Source of the DNA: Tiliqua scincoides
Lineage: Eukaryota > Chordata > Lepidosauria > Squamata > Scincidae
DNA length: 64,000 nt
Direction of reading: 5' to 3'
Assembly (NCBI RefSeq): GCF_035046505.1
Contig: NC_089829.1
Location: 8,953,396 to 9,017,395, forward strand
Within the stretch, counting starts at the first letter, position 1. The number at the start of each line of letters is the position of its first letter. Both the position numbers and the translations under genes were made by a program. The notes below the pieces were generated by a model. It was not told the DNA's origin, did not search any database, and saw only the letters and a program-made list of their open reading frames with translations. Below, piece after piece: positions 21,067-32,400 of the stretch.

Positions 21067-21480
21067 GCCACACTTTCCTGTGAGAAAGCCCCTTTGGCTA
21101 TAATGACTTACTCCTGAGTAGACATGCATAGGATTGTGCTCAAAGGCTGCAGTCCTAGCCACACTTTCCTGCGAGTAAGCTCCTTTGGCTATAATGACTT
21201 ACTCCTGAGTAGACATGCATAGGATTGTGCTGAAAGGCTGCAGTCCTAGCCACACTTTCCTGCAAGAAAGCCCCTTTGGCTATAATGACTTACTCCTGAG
21301 TAGACATGCATAGGATTGTGCTGAAAGGCTGCAGTCCTAGCCACACTTTCCTGCGAGTAAGCCCCTTTGGCTATAATGAGACTCTATAATGAGTAGACAT
21401 GCATAGGCTTGGGCTCTCAAGCTGCAGTAAGCTCTGTTGACTATAATGGGACTTACTTCTGAGTAGACGGGCATAGGGAT
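21067..21480 (-). repeat. Palindromic unit array, 91-bp period, ~4.5 copies
   Basis: CACACTTTCCTGNNAG recurs at 21069, 21160, 21251 and 21342, an exact 91-bp step. Each unit holds AAGCCCCTTTGGCTATAATG, GACTTACTCCTGAGTAGAC and CATGCATAGGATTGTGCT. Confidence 0.97.
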
Positions 21481-21705
21481 TGTGCCCTTACTTCCCAAAA
21501 GCACAGGACTGCACCATGGGGTTGGTTTTCTTCCTTGGGGTTTGGGAATGCAGTTTTGTGCCTGGGATCTTTTCATTGCAATACAATGTGTTGTTACACA
21601 ACGATTGTATAATACACTATCAGACACATAGAGGCGATGCTCCCACAGCTGAAATTCCTCAGGTTAAAAAAAGGCAGGAATGTGGCACAAAACATTACTT
21701 CATTA

Positions 21706-21896
21706 AGGGTACAATCCTATGCAGGTCTTCTCAGAAGTAAGTCCTATTGTGTTCAATGGGTCTTACTCCCAGGAAAGTGTGGATAGGATTGCAGCCTTTG
21801 AGCAGAATCCTATCTACGAATATCTACTCAGAAGTAAATCTCATTATAGCCAATGGGGGTTATTACCAGGAAAAAGTGGATAGGATTGTAGCCTGA
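21706..21896 (+). repeat. Palindromic units, two tandem copies
   Basis: GTACAATCCTATGCAGGTC ... ATAGGATTGCAGCC followed by a second diverged unit ending GATAGGATTGTAGCC. Confidence 0.92.
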
Positions 21897-22529
21897 GCCT
21901 CTTACTGTGGTTTGTTGCATCATGTCTGGCCTCTTAGTATGGAAATAACTGGTGATAAAGTCATTCTAGTTACTTCCAGTTGTACTTCCCAGAGGTGGGC
22001 CATGCACAATGGCGAGAGGCAGATGCTGAGGAATGTTGTAATAGAACAAAAAAGAAGGGGAGATGTAAAGATGTTACTGTGCTGTTGTTGCTTTTGGTTG
22101 ATGATGAGGTGTCAAACTATGTGCTCAGTGCACTTTTGCTGACCAGATGTTCACCACTAAAAGTGAACCAGATCCTTGAGAGTATTGACTGCTCTGGTAA
22201 AAATCACCAAGTTCCCACTGAGAAGGAAGGTGGCCCAGCTCAAAGCCCAGTGCAGCAAGTTGGTTTGTGCAGATGTGAAGGTGCTATGCTGCTGTGGTGT
22301 CTCCAGAGGTTGGTAACCTGGAGCCCTGGCAGTTCCCACCTCCTCTTCTTGGTGCCTTCCTGATTTCATTATACAACTGCCTTGAGAATTCAAGAAAAAT
22401 GTCCATTTGAAGTGTGCATTTCAGCTGCATGTTTATCCTCCTTGGAAACTAGTGGCCAGAGGCCTGTAAGTGTGACTAAAGAGGATAGAATTGCAGCCTT
22501 GCCATTTGGATTTAGACATTGGGTTAAAG

Positions 22530-22633
22530 TTACAGTGCAATCCTATGACTGTCTACTCAGAAGTAAATCCCATTATGTTCAATGGGACTTACTCCCAGGA
22601 AAGTGTGTACTGTACATTATAGGAGTGCAGCCG
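22530..22633 (+). repeat. Palindromic unit, single copy
   Basis: GTGCAATCCTATGACTG, AGAAGTAAATCCCATTATG, AATGGGACTTACTCCCAGG and TATAGGAGTGCAGCC. Confidence 0.92.
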
Positions 22634-23095
22634 TAGTCTTTTGCGGCAGACAATTGAAGCTGAGTTGCTTATTGTTCATTAGGACATAGAACCTGTTGCT
22701 AATTTATTTGAATCCCACCACTGCCCTCAGGGATATAAGGATCACCTGAGGCAAGAAGGGTTGGTGGGCAGCAGAAGGAGGAAAGCTTGAGGAAGGACAG
22801 ATTGGTTTAATGGACTGATTGGTGAATGGACTTTGGAGACTGCTGGAGACACTGGAGTTTCATGTGTGGCTGCTGTGCCCAAGACCTGCTGAGGACCAAG
22901 GGTCTGCTGTAGTGGCGGGAGGCTGTTGGCAGGAGAGAGGACCTCTGCAGGTTGAACAGGCGAGCTACCCTAGAGGTGGGGTCCAGCAGGACTGCAAGGC
23001 AGAACCAGGGACATTCTTGGGTAAAAAAGGGGTACTAATTAGCTAAACTTGGGCATAATTCTCCAGGCAGAGCTTGGACTGGGATTTGGCAGAAC

Positions 23096-23678
23096 AGGTT
23101 CCTCCTCCTGCCCTACCTCAGTCAAAGAAAATATCAGACTGCCCATCCTTCATCCAATGATCATTGGTTCCTATCAGAGACAAGCAAGAGAGCATGCTCT
23201 AGCCTCCCCCCATGCAAAACCAAAACATTAACCCTTCACTGTATCCTGGCTGGAACTTCCCTGCTGCAAGGTCTTTCATGTGCTGAAAAAACAGACTCAA
23301 GTGCGCATGTGAGGGGAATCAGTGCTAAGTCAGGTGGCCTCAGACTCATGTCAATGCCCTTACTCAAGTTCCCATTCCTGCCTAGTGGCCTGCTATAGAT
23401 CTGTAACATTTCTACAAATGCAGTCACATACCATGGTAGCATCAAGTTTAATATATTAAAATAAAATACATGTTGAAATGAATGGGGACCCACTTGAAAT
23501 TGGCTTGTGACCACCTAGTGGGTCCCAACTCTCAGTCTGAGAAACACTGCCCTGGCAAATACAATCAATGGAACTGTGAACATGAAGTTTACCGAAGTCC
23601 TAGGATGAGGCCACAATGATAGATCTCTTTTAGACCTGCTCTGCTTCCAGAAAGCTTAGTCCTGCAAGGGTGACTTGG
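23096..23678. other. No gene; hAT end at 23400-23558
   Basis: Bases 23400-23558 read in reverse as a hAT-type end (complement of GGTCCCAACTCTCAG...AACACTG) with GGGACCCACTTGAAATTGG, matching 44930-44980. The rest is unassigned. Confidence 0.6.
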
Positions 23679-24087
23679 TTAACATGAGGCTGCCCCCTTC
23701 TGGTCACACACACACACACGGACTCTGCACCAGGGAGTGAGCCTGCTGTTTGGGGGCAGGCAGCAGGCTTTACATTCTAAAGGCTTTAGAATGGGTCTAA
23801 AGGCTGTTGCTCTGGCTAAAGGAAACTGGATCATTTCCACTTCTTTGATCACCCATTGGGGTGGGGGATAAACTGTAGCTATATTTGTCGCTATTGGTAA
23901 AAGATAAGTCTTCACATATACGGCCTTTTGATACATGGTCAATTTCCAGTTCTTCCATAAGTCTTTCTGTAACTTTTTCAAACCAGTTTTTCCAATTAAT
24001 ATGTCATCCATTACGTTTTATTGAAAAATAAACTCCTAAAAGCTTAATGTGTTCAAATTTTTAGATACAACTAGATGTAGTCAATAA

Positions 24088-24091
<4 letters not shown>

Positions 24092-24135
<44 letters not shown>
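24092..24135 (+). repeat. (CA)n microsatellite
   Basis: About 22 perfect CA units. Confidence 0.99.
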
Positions 24136-24138
<3 letters not shown>

Positions 24139-24605
24139 CATCTCGTGTGAGCTCCCTGATAGCAAAAGCACTCCTGCCACAGCTGGAGTGAAACATAAAG
24201 GGGTGGGAAAGATCTGGCAGGGATCAGGTCTACCCCCATCACCCATTGGGAGTGTCTGCCTTGGACCTTTCAGGCTCTCAGTCTCTTGTGCTGAGATAGG
24301 GAGGGCTCCAAATACAGGATTCCCCCAATAGTCTTTGATGATTATGTGTGTGCATGTGTCTCCTACAGGACTCTTCAGGGAGGAGGGTTTAGAACACCTG
24401 CCCTGGCTGGTAACTGCTGCTGTAGCTCCTGGAGCAAGCCCCCTGCTGGAGGCTGTGGGTTAAGTCCTACCTGGGACTTAAAAAAAATGCAAAAAAGCCT
24501 GCCTGGGACTGAACTTTGAGAAGTTTTGCAGCCTCAACTGGCCCCCTTTTTGGCAACTGGCAACCAACCTTTATATTTTGCAGCCATGGAGCACATCCTT
24601 ACCTA
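24136..24605. other. No recognisable feature
   Basis: Nothing I can name; sits between the CA run and the twin-tRNA repeat. Confidence 0.45.
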
Positions 24606-24609
24606 AAAG

Positions 24610-24985
24610 AAGAAGAAAAATTATTCCTTATGGGGATTTGAACCCACAACCTCTGGCTTCACAGACCAGCACTTTAGCAATTAAGCCATAGGAGCTCTTA
24701 GACTCAAAGTGTTTGGAACTAATACTTGAGGTGCTGGTGACCACCAGCTGGGTTCAAGACCTTATATATTAGTTCTGAGCACTTTGACTATAGGAGTTCC
24801 TATAGCCCAATGGAGAGGGTGCTGGGCTGTGGAGCATAAGGTCAGAGGTTTGAATCCTGCCTTAGCCAGCAGTGCAAAAAGCACTTTTGACTACAGGAGT
24901 TCCTATAGCTCAATGGAGAGAGTGCTGGGCTGTGGAGCACAGGATCGGAGGTTCAAATCCTGCCCTAGCCAGCAGTGGAAAAAAA
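24610..24985. mobile_element. Twin-tRNA repeat, copy 2
   Basis: The minus unit has B-box complement GGATTTGAACC (24634-24644) and A-box complement GCAATTAAGCCA (24677-24688). Two plus units follow: A-box TAGCCCAATGG (24803) with B-box GGTTTGAATCC (24847), and A-box TAGCTCAATGG (24906) with B-box GGTTCAAATCC (24950). Every A-to-B spacing is 44. The spacer 24712-24790 holds GTGTTTGGAACTAATACTT and the inverted TATTAGTTCTGAGCACTTT. This is the reverse arrangement of copy 1 at 8831-9205. It interrupts the Tx1-like LINE. Confidence 0.85.
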
Positions 24986-27900
24986 AAAGGGGTGGAGCTA
25001 GTGGGGGGAAAAAGGTGCCAGAATGCTGTTCCGGTGCATTCTATTACCAAAAAAGCCCTGCTCTTGGATATATTTGCCCTGTAATGCATTCGAAAGCAAG
25101 CATACCATGATCGGACCAAGGTGTAATTAATATGCAACATTTTTCAACTTTCAGTGCTTTTGAAGCCCTTAAGTGATCTATTTGGCTAGCAAACTTAGTA
25201 TGATCATATGTAAATCTAACTCCATGTTTATCTGAAAATTTACTTAAGAAACCCTTTCTGCACATAACTGGAAAGAAATCTAATTCATTTATAACATTTA
25301 AAGCCTTATCTTCTAATTGTCTATTGACCAAAAAACCTTGTAACATTTTCTCTTCAGGTGACAGCATTTTTGAATATTGTCTCTGGGAGCCTGGTTTCAG
25401 ATAACTGGTTCTATCAGAAACTCTAGATCTATTATTAAAGTCACCTAGAATAATTAAATTTCTGCTGGTGACACAGGCATCTTTTAACTGGGTCCATAAC
25501 TTTTTCCTTGCTGTCACTGTGAGTGGAGCATATAACCCACATAAACAAAAACTTTTATTTTCCCATTTACCATTAACTAAGAGTTCTTTTAATGTAAAGT
25601 CAACAACCAACAGTCTCCCCGGTACCACTTCCCAAACCAAATCTATATTCATGTTATCTTTCTGTTTGAAAAGAACTCTCACTCCATCATCATGATCTTC
25701 GCCATAAGTCCAAAAGGATGGGCCTAAAGTCTATGCCTTCTGGGCCTGGTTCTGATCCTTTTCATCACAAAAATGAGTTTCCTGAAGAACATAAATATCT
25801 TGATTTAAACTTGGAAGTTTTGAGAAAATCTCATTTCTTCTTTCTTGACTTTTTAATCCTCTAGTGTTCCAAGTTATTATTTTAAATAAACTCATAATTA
25901 TATAAAATTAAATTTTAATTAAATTATAAAATTAAAATTAAATTTTCTCAATAACCTTAATATAAGTTTAAGAACTTATTAACTTATAATTAACTAATAT
26001 AAACTTATGTTGACATATATTAAAAACTATAACCTTATTTAAAATAACCTGGCTAATCTAAAAGGAACTTTGCTTTGCTTATTCCTCCAGGTGCTCATCT
26101 GCAGTTTCCATTTCCAATTCTGATGATCTACTTCTAAATTCTATATCATTTATTTTTTCCAGGTGTTTTGTTTGTTTATCAACAGGATGTATGGAAACTC
26201 ATTCAATTTGTTCTTTTTCTTTTTCTACCCCCTCGGATAAATTCCAAGGTGTAGCCTTACTCTGTATTTCCACTTGAAAATCAGGTGGTTCTGGAGGGTC
26301 TGGATTTTTTCTTTCAGGGGAATCAGTTAAATCAAGAACCCCTACAGTTGTCTGTTCTACGGACAAAAATTGCCTTCTAGTCACTATGAGGCTCCTTCCT
26401 TCTCTGTCCATGTGTTTACAATCAGTCTCTTTTGTGTCTTTTGTAACTTGGTTTCTCTGTTTCATACTTTCCTCCTCTTCATTCTCCCCTTCACCAGCTG
26501 TTTTATCCATATTATTCATCAGCGAGCTCATTTTTCTTTCTATTGTTCTCATGTCCTTCTCAATATTTATTATAATATCCCATAGTTTACCTTGCTCTTC
26601 TTCTTCAGTAGTTTTATCATACCTCAAACAATACCTGTCCAATTCTAAGTATTTTTCTGTTCTTTCCTCCTGCAAATGCTCAATTTCTTTCATGGTGTGA
26701 GATTCTTTTTGTATCAGATACTTTTCTCATCTCTGTTCCTTCCTGGTTTTCTTTTGTTTGCAACGCTGCTCTTTCGGGAGTGACTGGTCTCCTTCTCCTT
26801 CCTTTTGAAGTGGGCTGTCATCCACCTCAGATAGTACATTTCTGTGCTCTTGGTCACTGCTCTCCTTTTCATCTTCACATTGCAATGTTTGGAATTTATT
26901 GTGGCCTCCCAGTGCTTCTAGTGCTGTAGTGAATTGTACTTGGCCTACTCTGAAAGATCTTTTTACTTTTTTCCTTCGTTGAACATCCTTCCATTCAGCC
27001 ATTCCTTCTTCAGACCTATAAGATTGCTGAACGCCTGCCCCGTCTGTTAAATCTTGTCCCTTTGTCCTTCTCTGCTTCCTGGGATGTCTCTCCTTCTCAT
27101 TGTACCCCTCAAGTTCCCTTGAGCTTTCTGAGGTTTCTTGCCTTCCCTCTTCTCCTTTCTCAGCTTGGTGTTTCTTTTCGTCTCTCTCTTTCTGTTCTTG
27201 CATGTTGTAGTATGCGTCGGGGCACCTATAATGAATGAATGAATGAATGAAATTTATTATATAACCAATTGATCATTACAATATAAAAGCACAAAAGCAC
27301 ATATAAAACAAACAATAACAATTTGACTCTCCACACACATACAATGAAACGGAAGAATTGCAACCCAACATAGGCTAAAAATGTAGAATATTAAAGTGGT
27401 TCCAAAATGGAACAGGCTTCAATAATTTTCAAGATCTTACTGGCTAATAAGAAAAGGAAGAAACTTTAAGATTTAGACAACAGAAAATTAGCATGGATCT
27501 TCTTTGCCATAAGGGCAAAGCTAGCCACTTTATAAGTGATCTCAGGGTTTGAGTCAGCAAGGAACCAACAAATCAGGGCTGAGATGGATCTTCCTTGGAA
27601 CAAAGAGATAATATTAGCTAGGTATTTGGATCTAGGGAGGTCATATAGAGGACATTTTAATAAATAATGAGAAACATCCTCTATATCACCTGAATTACAA
27701 ATACAAGTCCTGAGGTGATAGGGAGTATTTTTGTATCTGCCTTCAAGGACAGCAGACTGCATACATTGAAAGCACAGAGCAGTAAAAGCTCTATGCAATG
27801 CTGGCACTGTTAGATAGGATAGATAATTTTCTGTAACAAAGGATAGCTTATACAATGGAAGCCAAAATGAAAAAGATGAAATAGAGATGTCACACAGGTC

Positions 27901-28473
27901 ACGTCTCATGTGGTAGAGACGGATCTTATGTTTTACCAAGGCCTTAACATTTTGGGACAAATAAGAAGGCAAAGAATCCGCAACAATATCATATTTAACC
28001 AAGATCTGTTTTACCAAAATAGCCCAGGACAACCAAGCAGGGTTAGAAAGTTGTTCTTTAAAACAGATCTTGGGAAGGCAGGAATCATCCATTGCTGCTA
28101 ATTTGTACCAGTACAGGGCCAATGCAGTATGACAATGGGCTTCTATGGAGATGAAACCCACCTCCGCTCTAAGAAGAGGGGATAAAATTTGCCTAGGGAC
28201 ATATAACAATGAACATATAAATGCATTTTGGGCAGATTCTAAAATAGAGGTTTTAGAATAACCCCAAATTTCTGCACCAAAGATCATTTGGGGGATTATT
28301 TTCTTAGCGAAAACCTCTATCGCGGGAGTCACCAGATTGCCTCCTTTAGATCTCATAAAGTGTAGTAGGGATTGAGATGTGTGAACAGCTTTAAGCTTGG
28401 CCATATTTAAATGGGAAGACCAAGCGAGTTGGGCATTTAAAAATAATCCCTAAGTATTTAAATGCTCTAAGTC

Positions 28474-29413
28474 AGGGGTGCTCAATACGTCGATCACGAT
28501 CGACCGGTCGATAGCGAGGCACAGTGAGTCGATCGCAGGCTTCTCTCCCGTCCACGCATCCGTGGGAGTGAGCACCTTTGACTCTACTGGGGCTGACTCG
28601 TGAGTAGACCTGGAGAGGAGCTGCTGGCAGGCTTCTCTCCTGTCCATCCATCCCTGGGAGTGAGCCCCGTTGACCCTACTGGGGCTGACTTACCTTTCCC
28701 CTGTTTTTGCACTAGTATGTATGGAGATCTGCCTGCCCAACTTCCATCTGTTGGTTCTGTGTGCAAGGGGTTTTGCACTGGTCTTGCTGTGATGTCTATA
28801 TAGAGATCTTCCCTCCCCCACACCTTTCCCCTGTTTTTGCACTGGTCTGTATAGAGATCTGCTCCCTCCCCCACTTGTATTGGAATCGAGGAAGATCTGG
28901 TGAGGAGGTAGATGTGGTGTCAGCAGTGGCCCCTTTAAGGCCTGGGCATCCAGCAGAGTGTGATGCACAGCTGCAGCCACTTGAAGGCAATAGGGCCCTC
29001 AGGGATATAAGAGCACCTGAGGCAGGAAGGGCTCCACTTATTTATGTGAGTCAGCCTTTTCCTACATGAAGATAATTAAGTCCACGTACCATTCCACCAT
29101 GACTGATGAACATTTGGAAGTGTGCTTGAGGCTGGCTGTCAGCAGCTGCTGTCCGGACTATGCATCCTTGGCTGATTCACTTCAGTGCAAGTCATCAAAG
29201 TAAACTCAAGTAATTACAAAAAATGTTTATAGTTAATTATGTTGTGTTGTGCAATATTGGCTCATGCGGTTATGCAAGGTACACCAACATACATTGTACA
29301 CACAAATGTTATATGTTATGATGGCGCGAACATTGTAAAAAAACTCTGGTAGATCTCCGAGCCTTGCTGGGTTTCAAAGTAGCTCTTGAGCCAAAAAAGT
29401 GTGAGCACCCCTG
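28474..29413 (+). mobile_element. hAT element, CAGGGGTGCTCAA family, copy 1
   Basis: TIRs CAGGGGTGCTCAATACGTCG and complement of GTGAGCACCCCTG are flanked by a perfect TSD CTCTAAGT (28466-28473, 29414-29421). The left subterminal region is rich in CGATCG. Near the right end, 29035-29204 encodes the hAT transposase C-terminus: YLCESAFSYMKIIKS, MTDEHLEVCLRLAVSSCCP and LADSLQCKSSK-stop, the dimerisation region. The rest of the transposase is missing; an LTR fragment and a tandem repeat (TTTCCCCTGTTTTTGCACT) occupy the middle. Confidence 0.93.
28876..29032 (+). mobile_element. LTR fossil fragment inside hAT
   Basis: Matches the LTR family of 38762 and 43665 from TGTATTGGAATC to GAGGCAGGAAGGG. 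Partial copy, fossil. Confidence 0.75.
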
Positions 29414-32400
29414 CTCTAAGTTGTTCAATATGATTATCATCAATTATCCATATGTGCTTCTTTTTTTGTTTCCCAAAAAGCACCACTTTGGTCTTGTTAT
29501 AATTTATGGACAATTTTTCCTGAACACAAAAGGAGCTCAATCTGGACATCAACCTACGTAGCCCAATAGAAGTAATGGAAAATAAGGCAATATCATCAGC
29601 GTACAAAAGAATTGAAAGTCTAGTATCCCCAATCAGTGGAGGGAAAAACTCTGGACCTTGAAGAACATGTACAATTTCATTTATATAAAAATTAAAAAGG
29701 AAGGGAGCCAATAGGCAACCTTGACGAACTCCCTTATCAGTGGGAATTTTCTCAGAGAGCACACCTGATGTTCCAAGTCTGACTCTTAAATTGGTATTCA
29801 TGTGAATCTTCTGTACTAAAAAAAAGAAGTCTTCTATCAATATTTGTTGCAGACAACTTCTGCCAAAGACGCATTCTATTTATGGAATCAAAAGCCGCAG
29901 TAAGATCAACAAAAACAGCGTACAATCTTTTATGACCAATCTGAGTATATTTGTGAATCAGGTGGTGGATTACAAAGCTGTGATCCAATGTAGACTTACC
30001 CTTTTGGAAGCCGGCCTGCTGTCCAGCAATAATCGAATTATCATAAGCCCATGCCTCTAATTTACGTAGTAGGTACTTAGAATAAAGTTTAGCCACTATG
30101 CTGAGAAGGCTAATGGGTCTGAAATTTTTAGGGTCCTGTTTAGAGCCTTTCTTATGGATAGGTACCACTATGCTATCTTCCCATCCCTGGGGAAAAGCTC
30201 CAGAGTGATTTATGTGGGAAAATAGTTTGGCAAGAATTTTGCACCACCAGTCCGGATTATGTTTGAAAAGTTCGCCTGGTAACATATCCGGACCCGGGGC
30301 TTTATTAATGGAAATAGAGGATATCAGATCTTTAATCTCTTCCGAGGAGACCGGTTCCCAATCGTGTAAAAGGCGAGAAAAAGGCATAGTCAGATTACAA
30401 CAAGGAGATACACTGTTTAAATTTAACTCAGTAATGATAGCAGAAAAATGAATTTGCCATTGAAGGGGTGTTATCTGATTGTCCAAACCACCATGCTGGG
30501 GCTTCATACCTCTGGAGATCAAAGACCAGAATTTAGAAGAGTCCTTTTCAGAGGCGGCCAAGGCAAGAGCTTGCCAAGACTTACTAACATATTCGGCCTT
30601 TTTCAATCTTAGAAGGTTTTTATAATCTCTCCTCAATTGAATGTAAGAGGCAAAGTTTGCATCCGACTCCCTCCTCCTAAGAATTCTAAGAGCTCTGGCC
30701 ACTGATCGCTTTAGCCGAATACACTCCCGATCAAACCAACCACCGTATGAATGTATATCTTGTCCTATCGGCCTGGAGGTAACAAAAAGAGGCCTAATTA
30801 CTTCAGTAATTTGATTGTAAATAGCCAAAGGGTTTGGGGTCTCAAAAAGAGTATCTATAAGCAATAACAAAGTTGGAGATTCCAAAAAACAGGACACTTG
30901 GTCCTGACGTTTGTCTGACCAACGTAGTCTTCTTTCACATGCCAAAGGAGAAACGGTGTTTAGATCTTTATTGTTTGCCAAAAGGCAAAGAAATAACCGC
31001 AGAAATTGGCATGTGATCACTTTCTGGTCTACATAACACCTTAAAAGACTGAAAATATGACAAAAAAGAGGATGAAGCCAACATAAAGTCAATAACAATG
31101 TTACCCCTATGACCAAGGAAAGTAAAAGAAGCAGAATCTGGGTCCGGGCTTAGGCCATTACAAATAAAAAGATGGTATTTGTAGATCAGACTAAATAAAA
31201 TTATACCAGCTTTGTTAACTCCAGCATCAGCCGAAAATCTCTCTGGGAGATAGTTAAGCTCTTCCGGGGTTAAACCCAATCTGTCTCCCATAATGATATT
31301 ATTTTGCCCCATTCTGGCAGTCATGTCCCCAAGTACTAAAAGAGGGAGACCAGGGTGTCCCTCCAGCAAATCCGAAATCACCTGGTCTAAAACATCCAAC
31401 ATGGAAACCTCAGAGCCATGTGAATCCTTGGGAGGGCAATATACATTCACCAAAATAAATTTAAAAGAAGGGGGGCTACACACAGATACCACCAAAATGT
31501 TTGAGTTAGGCGGAGTATCCAAAACTTCTGACTTCAGGGATTTATGCATAGAGACTAAGATAGCTAAACCACCCATGGCCCTTCCACCAGACAAAGATTT
31601 AGAGGCTGGTTTAACAAAGACAGTATAGCCAGGTAAAGACAGCGATAGTGTCGGAAGGGCACTATTATTAAGTGCCTATAATAAACATGCTCAATCTTTC
31701 CACATAAGTTACAGCAAATCCCTTTGTGACAGGCCGCCGCCTCATGCCCTCTTACACCGCACCGCGAGCACAGCGAAGTAGAACAAAATCTGCGTATGTG
31801 ATTGTATGCCCCGTAGTGATAGCAGGCTGACCCGTTGTCTGCAGTATCTAGTAATCCCACGCTCAGACCCCAAAAAGAAATATTTGGGTATCTCCGTATT
31901 ACCAGATTTGAAGGCGATTACTGCTCGATACTCTCCCGTCCAATACCCATCTTCATCCCTTTTCTTATCAGGACCCATTAGCACCGTTGCATACCTTGAC
32001 ATCCAGGTATCTATGTCTTCTGCTGGAATCGTTGTGGTCCTCAATATCACAGTGAGGACTTTTGTGTCTCCCCTGAACACAGGGACCATGTTGTAATCTT
32101 TCAAAAGAGCTTGATTTTTCTCTATTACGGATTTACAGCCTAACCAGAATTCCTGATATGTCTTTTTGGAGGCTAAGAAGAAATCAATTTCCTTAGATCC
32201 TGGTAGCTGAATAACAGCAACTACATCTTCTCTAGGAAATTTTAGATGACCTTTCAATAAAAGTCTAATCAGATATTTTCTTGTTCCTGCTTCAGAATCC
32301 ATCCCTCAGTAAGTAAACCTCACCGCAAACCTTTTTTTAGGATTTCTTTCATCAGACGGTTCCCCGGTGACATTGCTCCAATATGCATCTTCCTCATCCT

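Larger units (their letters stand above)
20654..22723. mobile_element. hAT-type element, 2.07 kb, non-autonomous
   Basis: The ends CAGTGGTGGGATTCA and TGAATCCCACCACTG are inverted and flanked by a perfect 8-bp duplication CCCTCAGG (20646-20653 and 22724-22731). Internally it holds a GC-rich block (20720-21066), a palindromic array (21067-21480) and further single units. No transposase motif is seen. Confidence 0.93.
20514..23095 (+). mobile_element. Solo LTR fossil, split by a hAT element
   Basis: LTR sequence at 20514-20653 continues at 22724-23095 once the hAT is set aside. Shared landmarks with the copies at 28876, 38762 and 43665 are GTCAGCAGTGGCCCC, CAGCTGCAGCCACTTGAAGG and a TATA-like GGGATATAAGG. 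Family unassigned LTR retrotransposon. No internal coding region is seen. Fossil, several insertions later. Confidence 0.72.
27233..31674 (-). mobile_element. Vingi/I-group-like LINE inserted in Tx1-like ORF1
   Basis: It is flanked by CCTATAAT at 27225-27232 and 31675-31682 (8-bp TSD) and ends in an (ATGA)n tail at 27233-27250. Minus-strand endonuclease motifs (LPLLVLGDMTARMG, FTFLGHRGNIVIDFML, ESDHMPIS) lead into RT motifs (INKAPGPDMLPGELFK, FRPISLLSIVAKLYSKYLL, AVFVDLTAAFDSI, GVRQGCLLAPFLF, LLYADDIALFS). A C-terminal CICNSGDIEDVSHYLLKCP motif follows. It is 5'-truncated inside the endonuclease domain, so there is no ORF1. A hAT lies at 28474-29413. Clade is tentative; I-group non-LTR is well supported by the C-terminal Cys-His motif and lack of RNase H. 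Confidence 0.83.

Noticed and set aside
20713-21103. CpG-island promoter with short genes
   Set aside because: The GC-rich block lies inside a hAT with perfect TSD, and its open frames have no motifs.
21067-21480. CRISPR-like array
   Set aside because: Exact 91-bp tandem repetition with no unique spacers.
24795-24975. Functional tRNA genes
   Set aside because: A and B boxes and their spacing fit, but the acceptor ends do not pair and the units are part of a repeat found at two loci.
31293-32096. Plus-strand genes
   Set aside because: Antisense shadows of LINE endonuclease and ORF1.
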